From the NCBI GenBank assembly GCA_020631735.1, contig CM036231.1:6041831-6105830 (forward strand): a stretch of DNA of 64,000 nt, in the 5' to 3' direction. This DNA is from Saccharum officinarum. Taxonomy: Eukaryota; Streptophyta; Magnoliopsida; Poales; Poaceae. The notes under the pieces are model-generated. The model did no database searches. It was not told the origin of the DNA and was given only the letters and a program-made list of their open reading frames with translations. Position 1 is the stretch's first letter; every line of letters starts with the position of its first letter. This document shows, piece by piece, positions 45,067 through 57,039 of the stretch. The translations under genes were made by a program, and so were the position numbers.

Positions 45067-46957
45067 AAATCTCGTCCCGAGATTTCAGGAATGACATAAC
45101 CCGTGGAGTTAAGTAATGGAAAAGGAAATGTGTCAAACACATTAACCTTGAGAAAGTTCACAAAGTAACAAGGATTAGTTCGAGAATTACAACCGATTTC
45201 ATAATGATGGTTGTAATTAACAAGGTATTTAGAGAAATCTCGAAGACATGGATTATTTCAAAAAGAAAGTCCAAGAGAGTCGTAAGTACGTCAATTGCGG
45301 ACTATAATGAATCATGGTCATAGACCTTGCTATAGGAATACCCCGTATTCCCATACAGTGATCAGCCATAGGGATTTCCACGATACTTGCTATACCATTG
45401 TTACTGATCATGGTACCACTATAGTGCATAATTGGAGCAACTTTCAAGAAAGTAGGGTCTTCTGTTGAAACAAAAATATTCACAGAAGAAATCAAGATTA
45501 CAACCACGATTTGATAATGGTTCCAACATCAAGGAGTAAGATAATTCAAAAGAAGTAGGGGCATGAATTCCCAAGACATATTGCAAATAGTGAGGCCATA
45601 TTAGTCATGAGACTATAATGGATCATGACCACAGACCTCGATACCTGCGCGCACCCAGCAGAAACCCGTGTGACCCAGGCACACAAGAGACTCTAGGTTC
45701 TCGACACGGCACCGTGGTCACGGAACGTGGCAACCACTATAGGACACAACAGCGATAACCCTCGTCTCACAATATTGAGAATATAACCGAGATCGGAAGT
45801 CGGTCATAATCACAAGCGTCTAGGACTCAAAAAGACAACTTTGAATCCCTAAGGAGCGTCTAGAGAATGAAAACACCCTAATTGTGGACTATAAGGAATC
45901 ATGATCATAGACCCTGATAACAGCAAGTGTCTGGTATTTCTTATGGTAGCAAGTCACAAGAAACTCCAGGATACAACGATGTTCATTGTCACTGATCATG
46001 GTACCAGCATAGGGCACAATTGCAGTAACTCATTTGACAATGTCAGTATTATAACCAAGATCAGAGATTGGTTATAATAACAAAGGATCTGGAGAGGTTA
46101 GAATTCTCTGATGAATGTCCAACGAGTGAAAGCACATTAATTGTGAGCTATAATGGTTCAGGAGCACCGAACCTACGTACTAGTGCGTATTCTGGTGGAA
46201 CTCGTGTGGGTCATGAATCACAGAGTATCTAGGTTTAACACAGCACCATAGTCACGGTTCGAGGCACCACTATAAAGCACAACTAAAGTAACTCTCGTCA
46301 AACACATGTAAGTGATTCAATATCAAAGTAATAGCATGTGTCAGGATGGAAGAAATCAAGACGTGACACATGCATACATTGAAAGTCAATGCAAGGAGTA
46401 GTCCCAGGTTTTACATGGAGTCGACATGGTAAATAAAGTGTATCCAGAAAGTTCCCCAAAGATTAGGAACTTGTGGAGTAGGGATCATCAAAGGACTAAT
46501 AGAACCTGTACAGGACGAGATTCATCAATAGAACAGTTATAACGAATAATAACTGCTCCTCGAACATAAGGAGGGAAAATTTTAATCATTATTTTATTCT
46601 CATTTTATGCATGATATGAGATATGCTCGTCCTATACGTCTTTCTCAACGTCAGGAGTACTTCATCTTCATCTATGTTAGTAAGATTGTAGGACTTTACT
46701 TATACACTATCTTCATTGCAACAAAACGGATTTTCAACAGGTACTTCAGTAGAGCTTTATCGGTGAAGTTGACTCTTCTCTTGACCTTCCAAAGTCGAGT
46801 TAACGAACTTCTTGAAGCCTTTTTACTTGAGTCATTAAGAAAATTCTTCATGAAGTCTTCCAGCAAGCAAGAAAATAGATAGAAGTCCATTTTTAGCTTG
46901 TTATGCTCAAAAACTTTTATATTGTAAATTCATTTTGAAGTTTTCAAATGTAATGTT
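45067..46957 (-). other. 3' internal region of the gypsy element, no coding remnant
   Basis: Sequence between where pol should end and the PPT. No gag-pol motif is visible before the N gap. It contains the degenerate tandem repeats at 45290-46310. Confidence 0.65.
45290..46310. repeat. Degenerate tandem repeats, about 255-310 bp period, four units
   Basis: The phrase gactataatgaatcatggtc recurs in modified form at about 45298, 45607, 45886 and 46142. A second phrase (catggtaccactatagtgca and variants) follows about 105 bp into each unit. Divergence is high, so the array is old. Confidence 0.8.
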
Positions 46958-47057
46958 NNNNNNNNNNNNNNNNNNNNNNNNNNNNNNNNNNNNNNNNNNN
47001 NNNNNNNNNNNNNNNNNNNNNNNNNNNNNNNNNNNNNNNNNNNNNNNNNNNNNNNNN
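46958..47057. other. Scaffold gap, 100 N
   Basis: Exactly 100 N. It separates the gypsy element from the CACTA region. Confidence 0.99.
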
Positions 47058-47117
47058 CCGTCGCTTGGTACGATGGGTCTGTATTTGCTGGCTAACGCTG
47101 CAGGAGTGCGTGGCATG

Positions 47118-47189
47118 GAGCGCGGGAAACATCGTTTGGGGGAGCGCGAGAAGTATCGTACGACGGAGCGCGGGAAACATCGGCGGAGT
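47118..47189. repeat. 24-bp minisatellite, three units
   Basis: Units starting gagcgcgggaaacatcg at 47118, 47142 and 47166; the period is a multiple of three and would encode ERGKHR-like repeats. Confidence 0.85.
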
Positions 47190-47604
47190 GCTCGGGTCCG
47201 AACGTTCGGACCAGAAGAATTCCGCTGCAACCTGCGCCGCCATCTCCGTCGTCGACTCCATCTTCACTATCCGAATCCGCTTTTTTACCGAGCGCCGGAG
47301 GTTTTACTGAGCGTTTTTTTTCAGGCACTCAGTAAAGAAGGCTTTACCGAGAGCCAAATAAAAAACACTCGGCAAAGCCTCTGCACTCGGCAAAGAAGGC
47401 TTTGCCGAGTAAAAAAAATCACTCAGCAGAGACTTCTTTGCCGAGTGCCAAAGTAAAACACTCGGCAAAACATTTTTTCAAACCACATTTTGGTGCCCTA
47501 AACAAATTCAAATAAAAAAGTTTTCAACTACAAAGTTTCATAACTTTTCATGATCTACAAACTTTATATTGGTCACTTCTTCATTTGACAAAGTAATAAT
47601 TACG

Positions 47605-47678
47605 TTGTTCACAAAATCTATATATCTCTCATGTAGTTTCATGAAACTACAAGAGAGATATATAAGATTTGTGAACAA
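47605..47678. repeat. Palindrome, about 36-bp arms
   Basis: The arms ttgttcacaaaatcta... and ...agatttgtgaacaa meet at gtttcatgaaac near 47640, with only a few mismatches. Confidence 0.88.
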
Positions 47679-47696
47679 TGTTAGCATCACAATTTT

Positions 47697-48240
47697 GGAT
47701 GGAAAAACTTCCTAAATGAAGTTTGTAGATCTCGAAAGGTTATGAAACATTGTAGTTGACCACTTTTTAATTTGAATTCATCTTGTCATGGAAATTTACG
47801 TTTGAAATTCAAAATTTTAAAATTTTAAAATTTGAATTTTTCAAAAGACCTCGGATGGAAAAACTTCCTAAATGAAGTTTGTAGACCTCAAAAAGTTATG
47901 AAACATTGTAGTTGACCACTTTTTCATTTGAATTCATCTTGTCATGCAAAACTACGTTTGAAATTTAAAATTCGAATTTTTCAAAAGACCTCAGATGGAA
48001 AAACTTCCTAAATGAAGTTTGTAGATCTCGAAAAGTTATGAAACATTGTAGTTGACCACTTTTTCATTTGAATTAATCTTGTCATGCAAAACTACGTTTG
48101 AAATTCAAAATTTTAAAATTTGAATTTTTCAAAAGACCTCGGCTGGAAAAACTTTCTATATGAAAAATGTAGTGCTCGAAAAGTTATGAAACTTTGTAGT
48201 TGACAACTTTTTGATTTGAATTCGTTTAGGGCCTCAAATA
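47697..48240. repeat. Tandem repeat, about 148-bp unit, four copies
   Basis: Copies begin with ggatggaaaaacttcct or close variants at 47697, 47853, 47993 and 48141 (periods 156, 140, 148). Each contains gttatgaaacattgtagttg and a palindromic AT-rich tail. Confidence 0.88.
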
Positions 48241-48308
48241 ATTAATTTTCACTTGGTTTAATATAATATTTGAGTAACCGAAACGGCATATAGACGCATG
48301 TGAGTGTG

Positions 48309-48363
48309 TAGTGTAGGTGGTAGAAGATGTATCGCGTGAGGGAGAGGTCACGAGTTCGAATCC
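48309..48363 (+). other. tRNA/SINE-like Pol III promoter segment
   Basis: tagtgtaggtgg (48309) resembles a box A and gagttcgaatcc (48352) a box B, at a spacing of about 40 bp typical of tRNA genes and tRNA-derived SINEs. The T-arm around box B does not pair well, so this is a decayed tRNA-like or SINE remnant within the CACTA element, not a tRNA gene. Confidence 0.4.
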
Positions 48364-48662
48364 CACTGACCGCGTAGCCATGAATTTTGCGCGAAAAATG
48401 CCAGTGGGCCCCTCCCCCGATTAAAAATTTTTTTTCCAGGTTTTTTTCGCATTTTTTTATTTCGCGCTTTGCCGAGCGTCGGGCTCTCGGCAAAGGCTTT
48501 GCCGAGTGCCCGATAAACGGCTCTCGACAAAGAAGCCTTTGCCGATCGGATTTTTGCCGAGGGCGCTTTATCGAGAGTTGCGCTCGGCAAAGGCTTTGCC
48601 GAGGGCCTTAGAGCTTTACCGAGAGCCTAGGCCCCTCGGCAAAGCAGCCGACTCCGGTAGTG

Positions 48663-49491
48663 TCCTTCGGTCCAGTTTTTCCTCAACCTTGACTCCAGAG
48701 TCCAGATGCGTCGCCACCGCCAGCAACCGCCTCCGCGCCCAGCTTCTCCGCCTTGACTTCAGATGCGCCACTACTGCTGGCGTCGCAGCGAACTCCTCTG
48801 CACCTAGCTCCTCCGCCTTGTCTCCAGATGCGGCACCACCGTCGTCAACCTCCTCCGGCCAGCCCTAGCAAATCCGGCCATCAGAAATCGTAACTCACGT
48901 CTTTCTCCGCTAGAGCCTGCTCTTTGTGTGTCTGTGCTAGGGTGTATGCATGGATATCAGTCATGATGAGCATGGCATGTCTTTCTACCCCATCTGTACT
49001 GTAATTGCAAGGTCAGATCTTTGCGCCGCCAGCTAAATTCTAAAAAGGGAGCAATTTTTATGTCCTACAGTACCTCCCATATTGATTGTAGTCTTGGTAT
49101 AGTTTCTGTTAAGTAAATTTCTACGGTAGACCAATTTTCCTGCAATCATTTAGTTTTTTGAGGCCACATACGTTTGCTTGCTTGCTTGGAGAACTGAAGC
49201 TTCATTGGGTTTTAGTGTTTATTATGATTTACAATCAGAACACTCCTATTCTTGCCTAATTTATATTGAATGGATTAAATTATCCTTTGCTGGTGCATAT
49301 AGTTTCATGCCTTGGATCCGTGCAATCTCAGATAAACTGAGTTATGTCTGGTTCTTTGGAAATCCTGATATGTGTATGGTGCTGGACTGCAAGATGTGAG
49401 TAAACTGTATCTCTGATTTTATGCTTCCCTGCAGGTTTCTGAAGGGAGTGAAGGAAGAGAGAGGACTGTCTACCATCAGATTGCAAGGAAG
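48663..49491 (+). other. Gene-like segment between two CACTA elements
   Basis: A GC-rich start (48690-48870) with three loose repeats of about 65 bp (ccagatgcg...cctccgcc) is followed by intron-like AT-rich sequence, and by tttccctgcag followed by a purine-rich stretch that could be an exon (49437-49491). This resembles the 5' exon, intron and second exon of a host gene or of an older transposon gene, cut by the insertion at 49492. No protein is recognised. Confidence 0.3.
49489..49491. repeat. TSD AAG, left copy
   Basis: AAG before the left CACTA terminus, matched by AAG at 59086-59088. CACTA elements duplicate 3 bp; a chance match has about 1 in 64 probability. Confidence 0.75.
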
Positions 49492-49509
49492 CACTACCAG
49501 ACTCAGGAT

Positions 49510-50075
49510 ATTTGCCATGTGACAGAGGCACATGGCAAAGCCCTGAGGGCACACGGCAAATGGTATGCCGTGAGCAGCCCACGACATATAGTGCACGGTA
49601 AAATACCAGACGGCATACCCACGCTTCACACGGCAAACTTTGCCGTGTGCCAACCCTAGCCCACGGCAAAGTCTGCCTCTAGTAGACGGCGAGCGGACGG
49701 CGTCAACAATGACTTTGTCGTGTGCTAGACGTGAGGCACACGGCAAAGTTTGCCGTGTGCCAGGCCCAGCCGTTGGCAAAAGCTTTTTCAGAAAAAAAGA
49801 GAAAATGCGAAAAAGAAGAAAAATCAAAAAAATGGTTGTCGTCAGCCACATGCAGGGCACACAGCAAACATGCCCACTTTGCCGTGCGCCCCATGCGCAG
49901 CACACGACAAACAAGCTCACTTTGTCGTGCGTCCCATGCGTAGCACACGGCAAAGTGTGCATGTTTGCCGTGTGCTATGGCATATGCACACGGCAAACCC
50001 TGTTATCAGGTTTCCAGGTTTGGCCTGTTTGCCGTGTGCACGTGTCATAGCACACGGCAAAGTGTGCACAGTGTG
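49510..50075. repeat. Subterminal GCACACGGCAAA repeats, 3' end
   Basis: A dozen or more copies of cacggcaaa/tttgccgtg in both orientations, forming many short hairpins. In En/Spm such repeats bind the TnpA-like protein. Confidence 0.85.
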
Positions 50076-50297
50076 TCTTTTTTTTTTTTTCCATTCCAGC
50101 CAGTCAAACAAAATATATCACAATATATATCAAATACAGCACCATATGACACCATATCACACATATATATCACCATAACACACATATAGATCACAAGTTG
50201 CATCAACACAAGTTCATGTCCATCATCAAGCTCATGTCCATCAACACAAGTTTATCATCAACACAAGTCCATCAACCAAAGCAAATGTTCATGACCA

Positions 50298-52464
50298 CTA
50301 GTACCATGCATGCAAAATAAACCCCAAGTAGCATCCATCAAGCCCAAGTTCACCAACCAAAATTACCATTCCTATTGCCCCACCCCGATTGCGGTGTTGG
50401 CTGCTCATTGGCATAGGCGTCCCACGACCCGATTGAGGTGGTACCTCATTTGAAGCCACCGACTGATTCTGCACAAAGGAGAAGACAAACATGTAAGTGA
50501 AGTTAGAGATTAAAGAGTTGAAGTGAAGGCAATAAACATGGTAAGGCAAATTCACAGGAGTACTTCCAGCTCCAGTTGTAAAAGTTGGAAGAAACATGAG
50601 GGTAGGTGGCGGAGGTTGACCAAGCTGAGCACCAATAGTTTGCAAGTATTGAGCCATCTCCTGAAACCTCAGTGCGTACGTGACCTCCATCTACTGACGG
50701 CGCTGCGTTTCTTGGTCCAGCCTTGCCTACAACATTGCACACCTCTGTTACTATGCTTAAATAAATTAGCGACGAATAAAACAGCGAGAACCTGCATTGC
50801 GTCGATCTGGACCTGTGAAGCGGTCGGCCTTGAGCGAATCCCTAGGCCTGAGTCTCGGCCCCTGTCCTGTGCTCAAATCTGGCTGAGACTAGAAGTACTG
50901 GACGAGTCGATTGCGCTACCATCAACCCAATACCGCCCATGCTTCTTGCCTTCTCCCGCCCTCATGACGGCTTCTCCATCGAAGTTCTAGGCGTACGGAT
51001 CAGAGTCTGGCCCACGGACCTCCTGTGCCATCGAAATGTAGGAATGGATGCACTCATGGACGGTGGCGTTGCTGTAGGCCTCGGGCGGGTCCTCTAGGTT
51101 CCAGTCGACGTCGGATGTCGCCTTCCCCTTGTGTGCCAAAGCCCATGCCTTCAACTGGGAGTAAGGCTTGTCACCGTGTGCCGCCGACTGCGAAACAATA
51201 GCAAGATGATTAGAAGTTATAAGTTATGCACATACGGGGGTACAATAAATCAATGAATTCGTGAACGTACCCATCTCCTTGCGTATTCCTCAAGGGAAAG
51301 GTTCCTTGATGGTGTGCTGCACCTGGCATCTGCATCCGTCACTCACGGCAAGCGTCATGGACCTCCTGCCAACCCTCGGCGCACCACTTGTCCACAATCA
51401 ATCCCCAGCACGTGCCTTTGTCAGCGCACCACCACGGAGGCACCTACACGTCATAAGTACATGGCATATAAGAAGACCAAATTAACCCTACCTAAACTCA
51501 GAAGAAATTAGTATTAGTGTTATATATTTACCATCATGTATTCTTCTCTAGTCAGTCTCATCTATCGTGCTACAACTTTTTTTTATCTTGATGTGCTTGA
51601 ACTCGGCATAGTATTGTATGATGGCCTGGATGCGCACCTCGCAGTGCATGTCCTTCACCATCTTCTGACATGCTCTCACAGCCACTAGATTTGCCTCATG
51701 CTCATATCCTGGCTCCACTCTAAAGAAATCCTGCAAGTAGAAGCGATGCAAGCCAATCATTATTTAAAGAATTTTCAAATAATACGATGCATTGAGCAAT
51801 GAAGTGTGAGGATTTCTTACCCACATCTCATGCACCGTCCTCACCGCCTTGTTGGCGTATTGCCTGCATAGCCGATCAGGTAAATCTAGCATGATTGCAT
51901 AGTGATCAAACATGTAGGCCGGCTCCGTCGTGGAGGCAAGTGTCACTATGCTAGGGAGTGCAACTTGCACAGAACACCCAGGATGTTATTGGGCCTATGG
52001 TGGTGATCACCTGGAGCAACAACCTCGAAGGATCTGCATAAGTAATTAACAAAAATTATTAGTTTATATTATGAATTTGAACATAACAAATGTCAAAGTA
52101 CAGCTTTTCAACATACCTAGGCCCTTTGGGCCGAACCATCGGGCGATTAGCTATCGGACGCCTAGGAAACCCCGAGGGGCCTCGCAACCAGACAGTTAGC
52201 TAAGAAGCAGAGGAACCCTCTACCTCGTCCCCCTGCCCCTCGTCCTTGTCGTCATCCTCAGCCTCATCGTCCCCCCTGCCCCGCCTCCTCCTCCTCCTGC
52301 ACCCGCTTGTGCTCCCGCTCGCGCTGGGCCTCCAGCTCCCTTTGAAGAGTGCTCAGGCTCTTGCTCCTACTGCCCTCGGACCACCTCGTACCGCTCCCTG
52401 ACCCCTCAGCCTCCTCGGTCCATCTTTGGTACCGTGACTTCACATTCCTGTAACCGCCCACCAT
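50298..52464 (-). pseudogene. CACTA second protein, Transposase_24 (Ptta/En/Spm) type
   Basis: The ATG at 52464 opens MVGGYRNVKSRYQRW, followed by Ser/Arg and Glu-rich sequence (LQRELEAQREREHKRV). After a segment of broken frames, recognisable parts of the Ptta/En/Spm domain appear: VVAPGDHHRRPNN near 52015, AYMFDHYAIMLDLPDRLC near 51920, EHEANLVAVRACQKMVKDMH near 51690, DKWC near 51390. The 3' part (50690-50298) holds ALRFQEMAQYLQTIGAQ and a Pro/Gly-rich tail. This protein in related elements binds subterminal repeats. Introns are likely (aattaat-rich stretches), but in-frame stops indicate decay. Confidence 0.65.
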
Positions 52465-52585
52465 CTTTGTTCAATCACCTGCATTTAAGAAAAGTAAATC
52501 AATAAGCACAAATATACCAGACATATTTAAAAAGAGATGCAAAATAAAGAAAACATAATTATAAAATAACATAGTATTACATGTA

Positions 52586-55500
52586 TTAGAAATAATCATC
52601 ATGATCGGCATTAGCTGGATCATAACTCTCATCATCACTATTCGCCATGTCCATATACTCATCACAATCCGAAGGAGCAATGTTGTCATCATCGTCATTG
52701 TCTAAATGTAACCGCTCTAGTAATTCTAAGTCCTTCACATTTTCAACCTCATCTCCATCGTCCTCATCAACAACCCTCCCAACATCGACGTCCATTCCGA
52801 TCGCTTCGATTAAGTCTATCACAAAAGTCCCTTCTAGCCCCTCTTCTTGAAATAACTCTCCATCATATGTGTTCAGGTCTAGGTTGTAATCTTCATTGTT
52901 TGGTAGAGGTAGTCTACCGTGTGGTGGTACCTTGTGAACAACATACCGACCCATAAGACGTTCGTCAGTTTTGCACGGGTATGGCGTATAATAAACTTGC
53001 GTGGCCTGTTGAGCCACAATGTACACATCTTCTCCTGGCAAGACGGAATCATGTCAAATTTTGACTAGCCCAAGATTAGGGGTCGTCTCGTTACTTTAGG
53101 ATCAAACCAATGACATTTGAAAATGACAAGATTAAGTTCTTTGCAACCATGAAATGCGAGTTCGTATATATCTTCAATTCTTCCATAATACTCGACCCCA
53201 TTTTGGCCGGGCGTAAAAACTCCGGTATTTGTGGTTTTTCGGTTGGGTCGCCTCTGCTCTAGCCTTGTCGTGTGAAAGCGATATCCATTCACGTCATAAC
53301 CAACAAATGACATGACCCTATAGGCACAGCCATCGGCAACCTATCTCAACTCGGCGCTCATAGACGCATCGGTTTGGCCCTGCAAGTTCAAGGAGGATAT
53401 TACGTTATATTACCCACACGTACCATCTACTTGTCAGATGAAAGTAAGTGCACGAGCTAAATTGCAGAGTACCTTATGTTTGAACCAAGAAATGAAATTG
53501 GGCATTCCATTTCCCGCACCCTGTCTAAGAAGGGTCTCACTTTCCTACAGGGTTGGCTTCCTTGATCGACGCCAGAATTCTTTGTGAAATTTCCTGCATC
53601 GTTGAGAAACAAAGGGATTGGATGCAGAATAGTGATAGTGATAGTGCATGTACAATGATGTTTGTTTAGAACTTACTGGATGTATGGCTCCACCTCGTCA
53701 AGATTGGTCAACACGTATAGCATGATAGTGTGCCACTCTTGATGCCTCAAGGTCTTTGGGTCCCTTCACTTGCACTTCCAAGTTGCCCTCGGAAGAGGCT
53801 GAGGTTCGATTCATTATCACCGGCATTGTAACGAGGGGGTGGATTATGCACGCTAGGAAGGTTGTCACTATAGTATGATGTTGTGAAGTTTGACGCCTCC
53901 TCAAGGATGTATGCCTCTGAAATGGAAGCCTCAATTTTGGCTTTATTTCTGCATTTTTTTCGAAGAAACTTTAGACATCTCTCGATTGGATAGCTCCAAT
54001 GGGCCTGCACAAGCCCCCCATCCGTACCTCATACGGGAGGTGCAAAATCAAATGCTGCATCGAAAGAAAGAATCCAGGTGGAAAGATCTTTTCCAACTTA
54101 CAGAGCAACACAGGTGTTGCTCGTTCCAAGTCACGAATCATGGTCTGAGATAACTCCTTGGCACAAAGCTGGCGGAAAGAAATAGCTTAACTCTACCAGC
54201 ACGACCCAGATATGCTCAGGAACATAGCCTCGAACCATCACCAGAAGAAGCCGCTCAATCCATATGTGGTAGTCATGACTCTTCATCCCTAACACTCGCA
54301 GAGTAGTTAAGTTCACTCCCCTCCTCAAATTCGCTGCATACCCATCGGGGAACATTAACGTCTGGATCCATTCAAGCACTTCCCTTCTTTGATCCCTGGT
54401 CAAGATGAAATCGGCCTTAGGCCTTGTCCATTTCTTGTGGCCAACAGGAGGCCGCATTTCTTGATTTGATCTATCACATAATGTTGCCAGATCTACTCTA
54501 GCCTTAACATTGTCCTTTGACTTATCAGGAATTTCCATGATGGTTCCCCAAAGTGCCTCGATGACATTCTTTTCAATGTGCATTACATCAATGTTATGTG
54601 GCAGAACAAGGTCATCATAATAGGGGAGCCTCATCAAGCCCGACTTATGAGTCCACATATGTTGCTCACCATATCCCTCGAAACGACCGTCCCTTTCATT
54701 GACAACGAGAGCATCTATTTGAGCATGAACCTCGGCACCAGTCATCATCTGCGGTGGAGGATCCGTCACTACGACACCTTTTGTAAACTTCTTAATGTCT
54801 TGTCTGAATGGATGGTCAAGAGGAAGGAATTGACGATGTTTGTCGAACGATGAATACTTCCCACCCTTCTTCAATCAGATGAACCTCACACGGTCCTTGC
54901 ATATCGGACAGCCAAACTTCCTGTGAACACACCAGGTGCTGAATATCTCATATGCAATGAAGTCCTGCAGGGAGTACATGTACTAAACATGCATTTTGAA
55001 GTTTCTCTTTGTAGCACGGTCGTACGTCCATACCCCTTCCTCCCAAGCTTTGATCAAATTATCAATCAAAAGCACCATGAACACACCCATATGTTTTCCC
55101 GGGTGATCAAGAATTACCAAAGACAAGAACATCATCTGTCATTGGAAGATGACGCCGGGGGGAGATTGAGGGGGGTAACGAACACGAGCCAACAAGTGTA
55201 TGGGGCAACCAACATTCCGCAAGGATTGAACCCATCTGTTGCCAGTGCAACACGTACATTGCGAGTCTCTTCAGCTTTGTCACGATGAATCCCATCAAAG
55301 TGGGTCCATGCTTCACCATCGGATGGATGTACCAGCTTGTCAGGATTGTATCGACGTCCATTTTTGTGCCAAGTCATCTGTTTCGTGGTTTCCTCGGTCA
55401 TGTATAGCCGTTGAATCCTCGGTACGAACGGAAGGTACCGTAGGATTTTCATAGGGATGTCAAGTTGCCTCTTGTTCCCATCACCAGTCTACCTCGATGA

Positions 55501-56209
55501 ACCTAGATGACCCACAATCTGGATAGTACTTTGCATTCTCATATTGTTTCCTAAATAAGATGCAGCCCTTGGGACATGCATGTATCTTCTCATATGACAT
55601 CTTAAGTGCACGAAGAAGTTTCTGTGACTCATACATGTTCTTTGGCAGAATGTGACCCGCCGAAAGCAGGGTGCCAATAATTGTCAACTTAGCATCAAAG
55701 TGTTCTCGACTCATGCTATACTAGGACTTTAAGGCCATCACGCGACCGATGGCATCTAGTTGTGAAACCTTTGTATGGCCATGGAGGGGTCTCTGAGCTG
55801 AGGACAACATGTCATAATACGCCTTTGCGGTTTCCTCAGGCTCCTCCTCCATACATCCTTCGCCAAACTGTGCTTCACCATAGTCATCTAACATGTCTCC
55901 TACCCCACCATCGGCATCATAATACTCGACACGTGGTCTCACAACCTCCTCTCTCGTACGATCGGCTTCACCATGGTACACACAACGGGTATACTCCTCT
56001 GTAAACCCATACTTATAAAGATGAGTTTCTATGACCTCCTTTGTACGCTTCTGCGTGTTTGCACACTGGCCACAGGGACACCAAGTGGTACGTGATCCTT
56101 TAGCTGTGTCAAATGCTTGTTTTAAGAAAGCTTTAGTCTTCTCAATCCATTATGGGGAGAAGTCTTTCTTACTTCTCCGGCCCGTGTACATCCACTCACG
56201 GTCATCCAT
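52586..56209 (-). pseudogene. CACTA tnp2 transposase, full-length but degenerate
   Basis: The ATG at 56209 opens MDDREWMYTGRRSKKDFS, the Transposase-associated N-terminal domain (CPCGQCAN, HLYKYGF), with a TAA after residue 19. The acidic linker and MSREHFDAKL segment follow, with a TAG near 55717. The Transposase_21 (tnp2) core spans about 55710-54140: CPKGCILF, LRYLPFVPRIQRLYMTEE, WHKNGRRYNPD, GEAWTHFDG, HNIDVMHIEKNV, LWGTIMEIP. Breaks include a TGA near 55137, a TGA after VRFI (54875) and a frameshift in SYFF near 54170. DUF4218-like sequence (54130-53930), DUF4216 (53313-53065, YYGRIEDIYELAFHGCK) and an acidic C-terminus (DDYF, stop 52586) complete it. It cannot encode active transposase. 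Confidence 0.85.
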
Positions 56210-56309
56210 CCTCTAGCATATCAGGGATTAGGGACTAATATAAGAATGATGAAATGCATATACACGATGTTCCTACTCTCTAATAGGTGAGGATAGGTCC
56301 TAATCCCAC

Positions 56310-56505
56310 CCGAGGATGCGTAGATGGGGTTAGTTTCCATGTCTACTCTGATCCGAGATAGAATTTCGGCAGCACCTCCCCGCTGTTCTCCAAATACACG
56401 TCCCGGTGGGGAGGTTGTGTATCTGGAGAACAACAGGAGGTGATGCCGAAACTCTATCTCGGATCGGAGTAGACATGGAAACTAACCCCATCTACGCACC
56501 CTCGG
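56310..56505. repeat. 195-bp imperfect hairpin in the tnp2 leader
   Basis: ccgaggatgcgtagatgg at 56310 pairs with its near-exact reverse complement ending at 56505; the arms of about 85 bp continue with few mismatches to about 56398/56416. It lies just upstream of the tnp2 ATG. Confidence 0.88.
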
Positions 56506-56871
56506 ACTATCTAAAAAAACATGGACAATTCGAAACACATATGGTTATACATATGCAAAGATCTGCATATTTTTAACCATATCTCTTTCAAATGGGAGAC
56601 GCCTAACTCAGTTACGTCATCTACCAACCAATGGCAAGAGCGGCTATACCTTGGGTGGCGGTGGAGTCAGGCTAGCGGGGCAGTGGTGGGTCGGTGCAGT
56701 GGCGAGGCGACACGGTGCAGGCAGACCCACAGCGCCGAGGAAGACGATTGGGGATGCCTCTGCTCCTTCCTTCTCCTGCCAAAAAAAGACAAATAATACA
56801 GTCAAATGAAAAATTTGGCAGCACCTCCCCTGCACGGTGAGGTTTCTAAAACTTGCAACAAAACAGCGGCA

Positions 56872-56967
56872 CGATGGCCGACAACCACAGCGACACGATG
56901 GCTGGCAATCACAACGGCGCGATGGCCGACAACCACAACGACACGATGGCCGACAACCACTACTACT
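56872..56967. repeat. 24-bp minisatellite, four units
   Basis: cgatggccgacaaccacaac-type units start at 56872, 56896, 56920 and 56944, in the 5' region of the CACTA element. Confidence 0.92.
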
Positions 56968-57039
56968 ACCACAACTACCTTGTGTGTGTTGTAGGGCGGT
57001 GGCGCTCAAGGTGTTGGGGCGACGATTGTCGGGTCGTGG

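Larger units (their letters stand above)
47265..48662. mobile_element. Non-autonomous CACTA element, 1,398 bp
   Basis: Left end CACTATCCGAATCCG at 47265 and inverted right end CACTACCGGAGTCGG at 48662 match over about 20 of 28 terminal bases. Subterminal CTCGGCAAAG/CTTTGCCGAG motifs crowd both ends (47285-47470 and 48470-48650). There is no transposase; the interior holds a palindrome, a tandem repeat and a tRNA-like segment. Flanking trinucleotides are CTT and TCC, so no TSD is preserved. Confidence 0.8.

Noticed and set aside
48309..48363. Functional tRNA gene
   Set aside because: Box A and B resemble consensus, but the T stem and acceptor stem do not pair.
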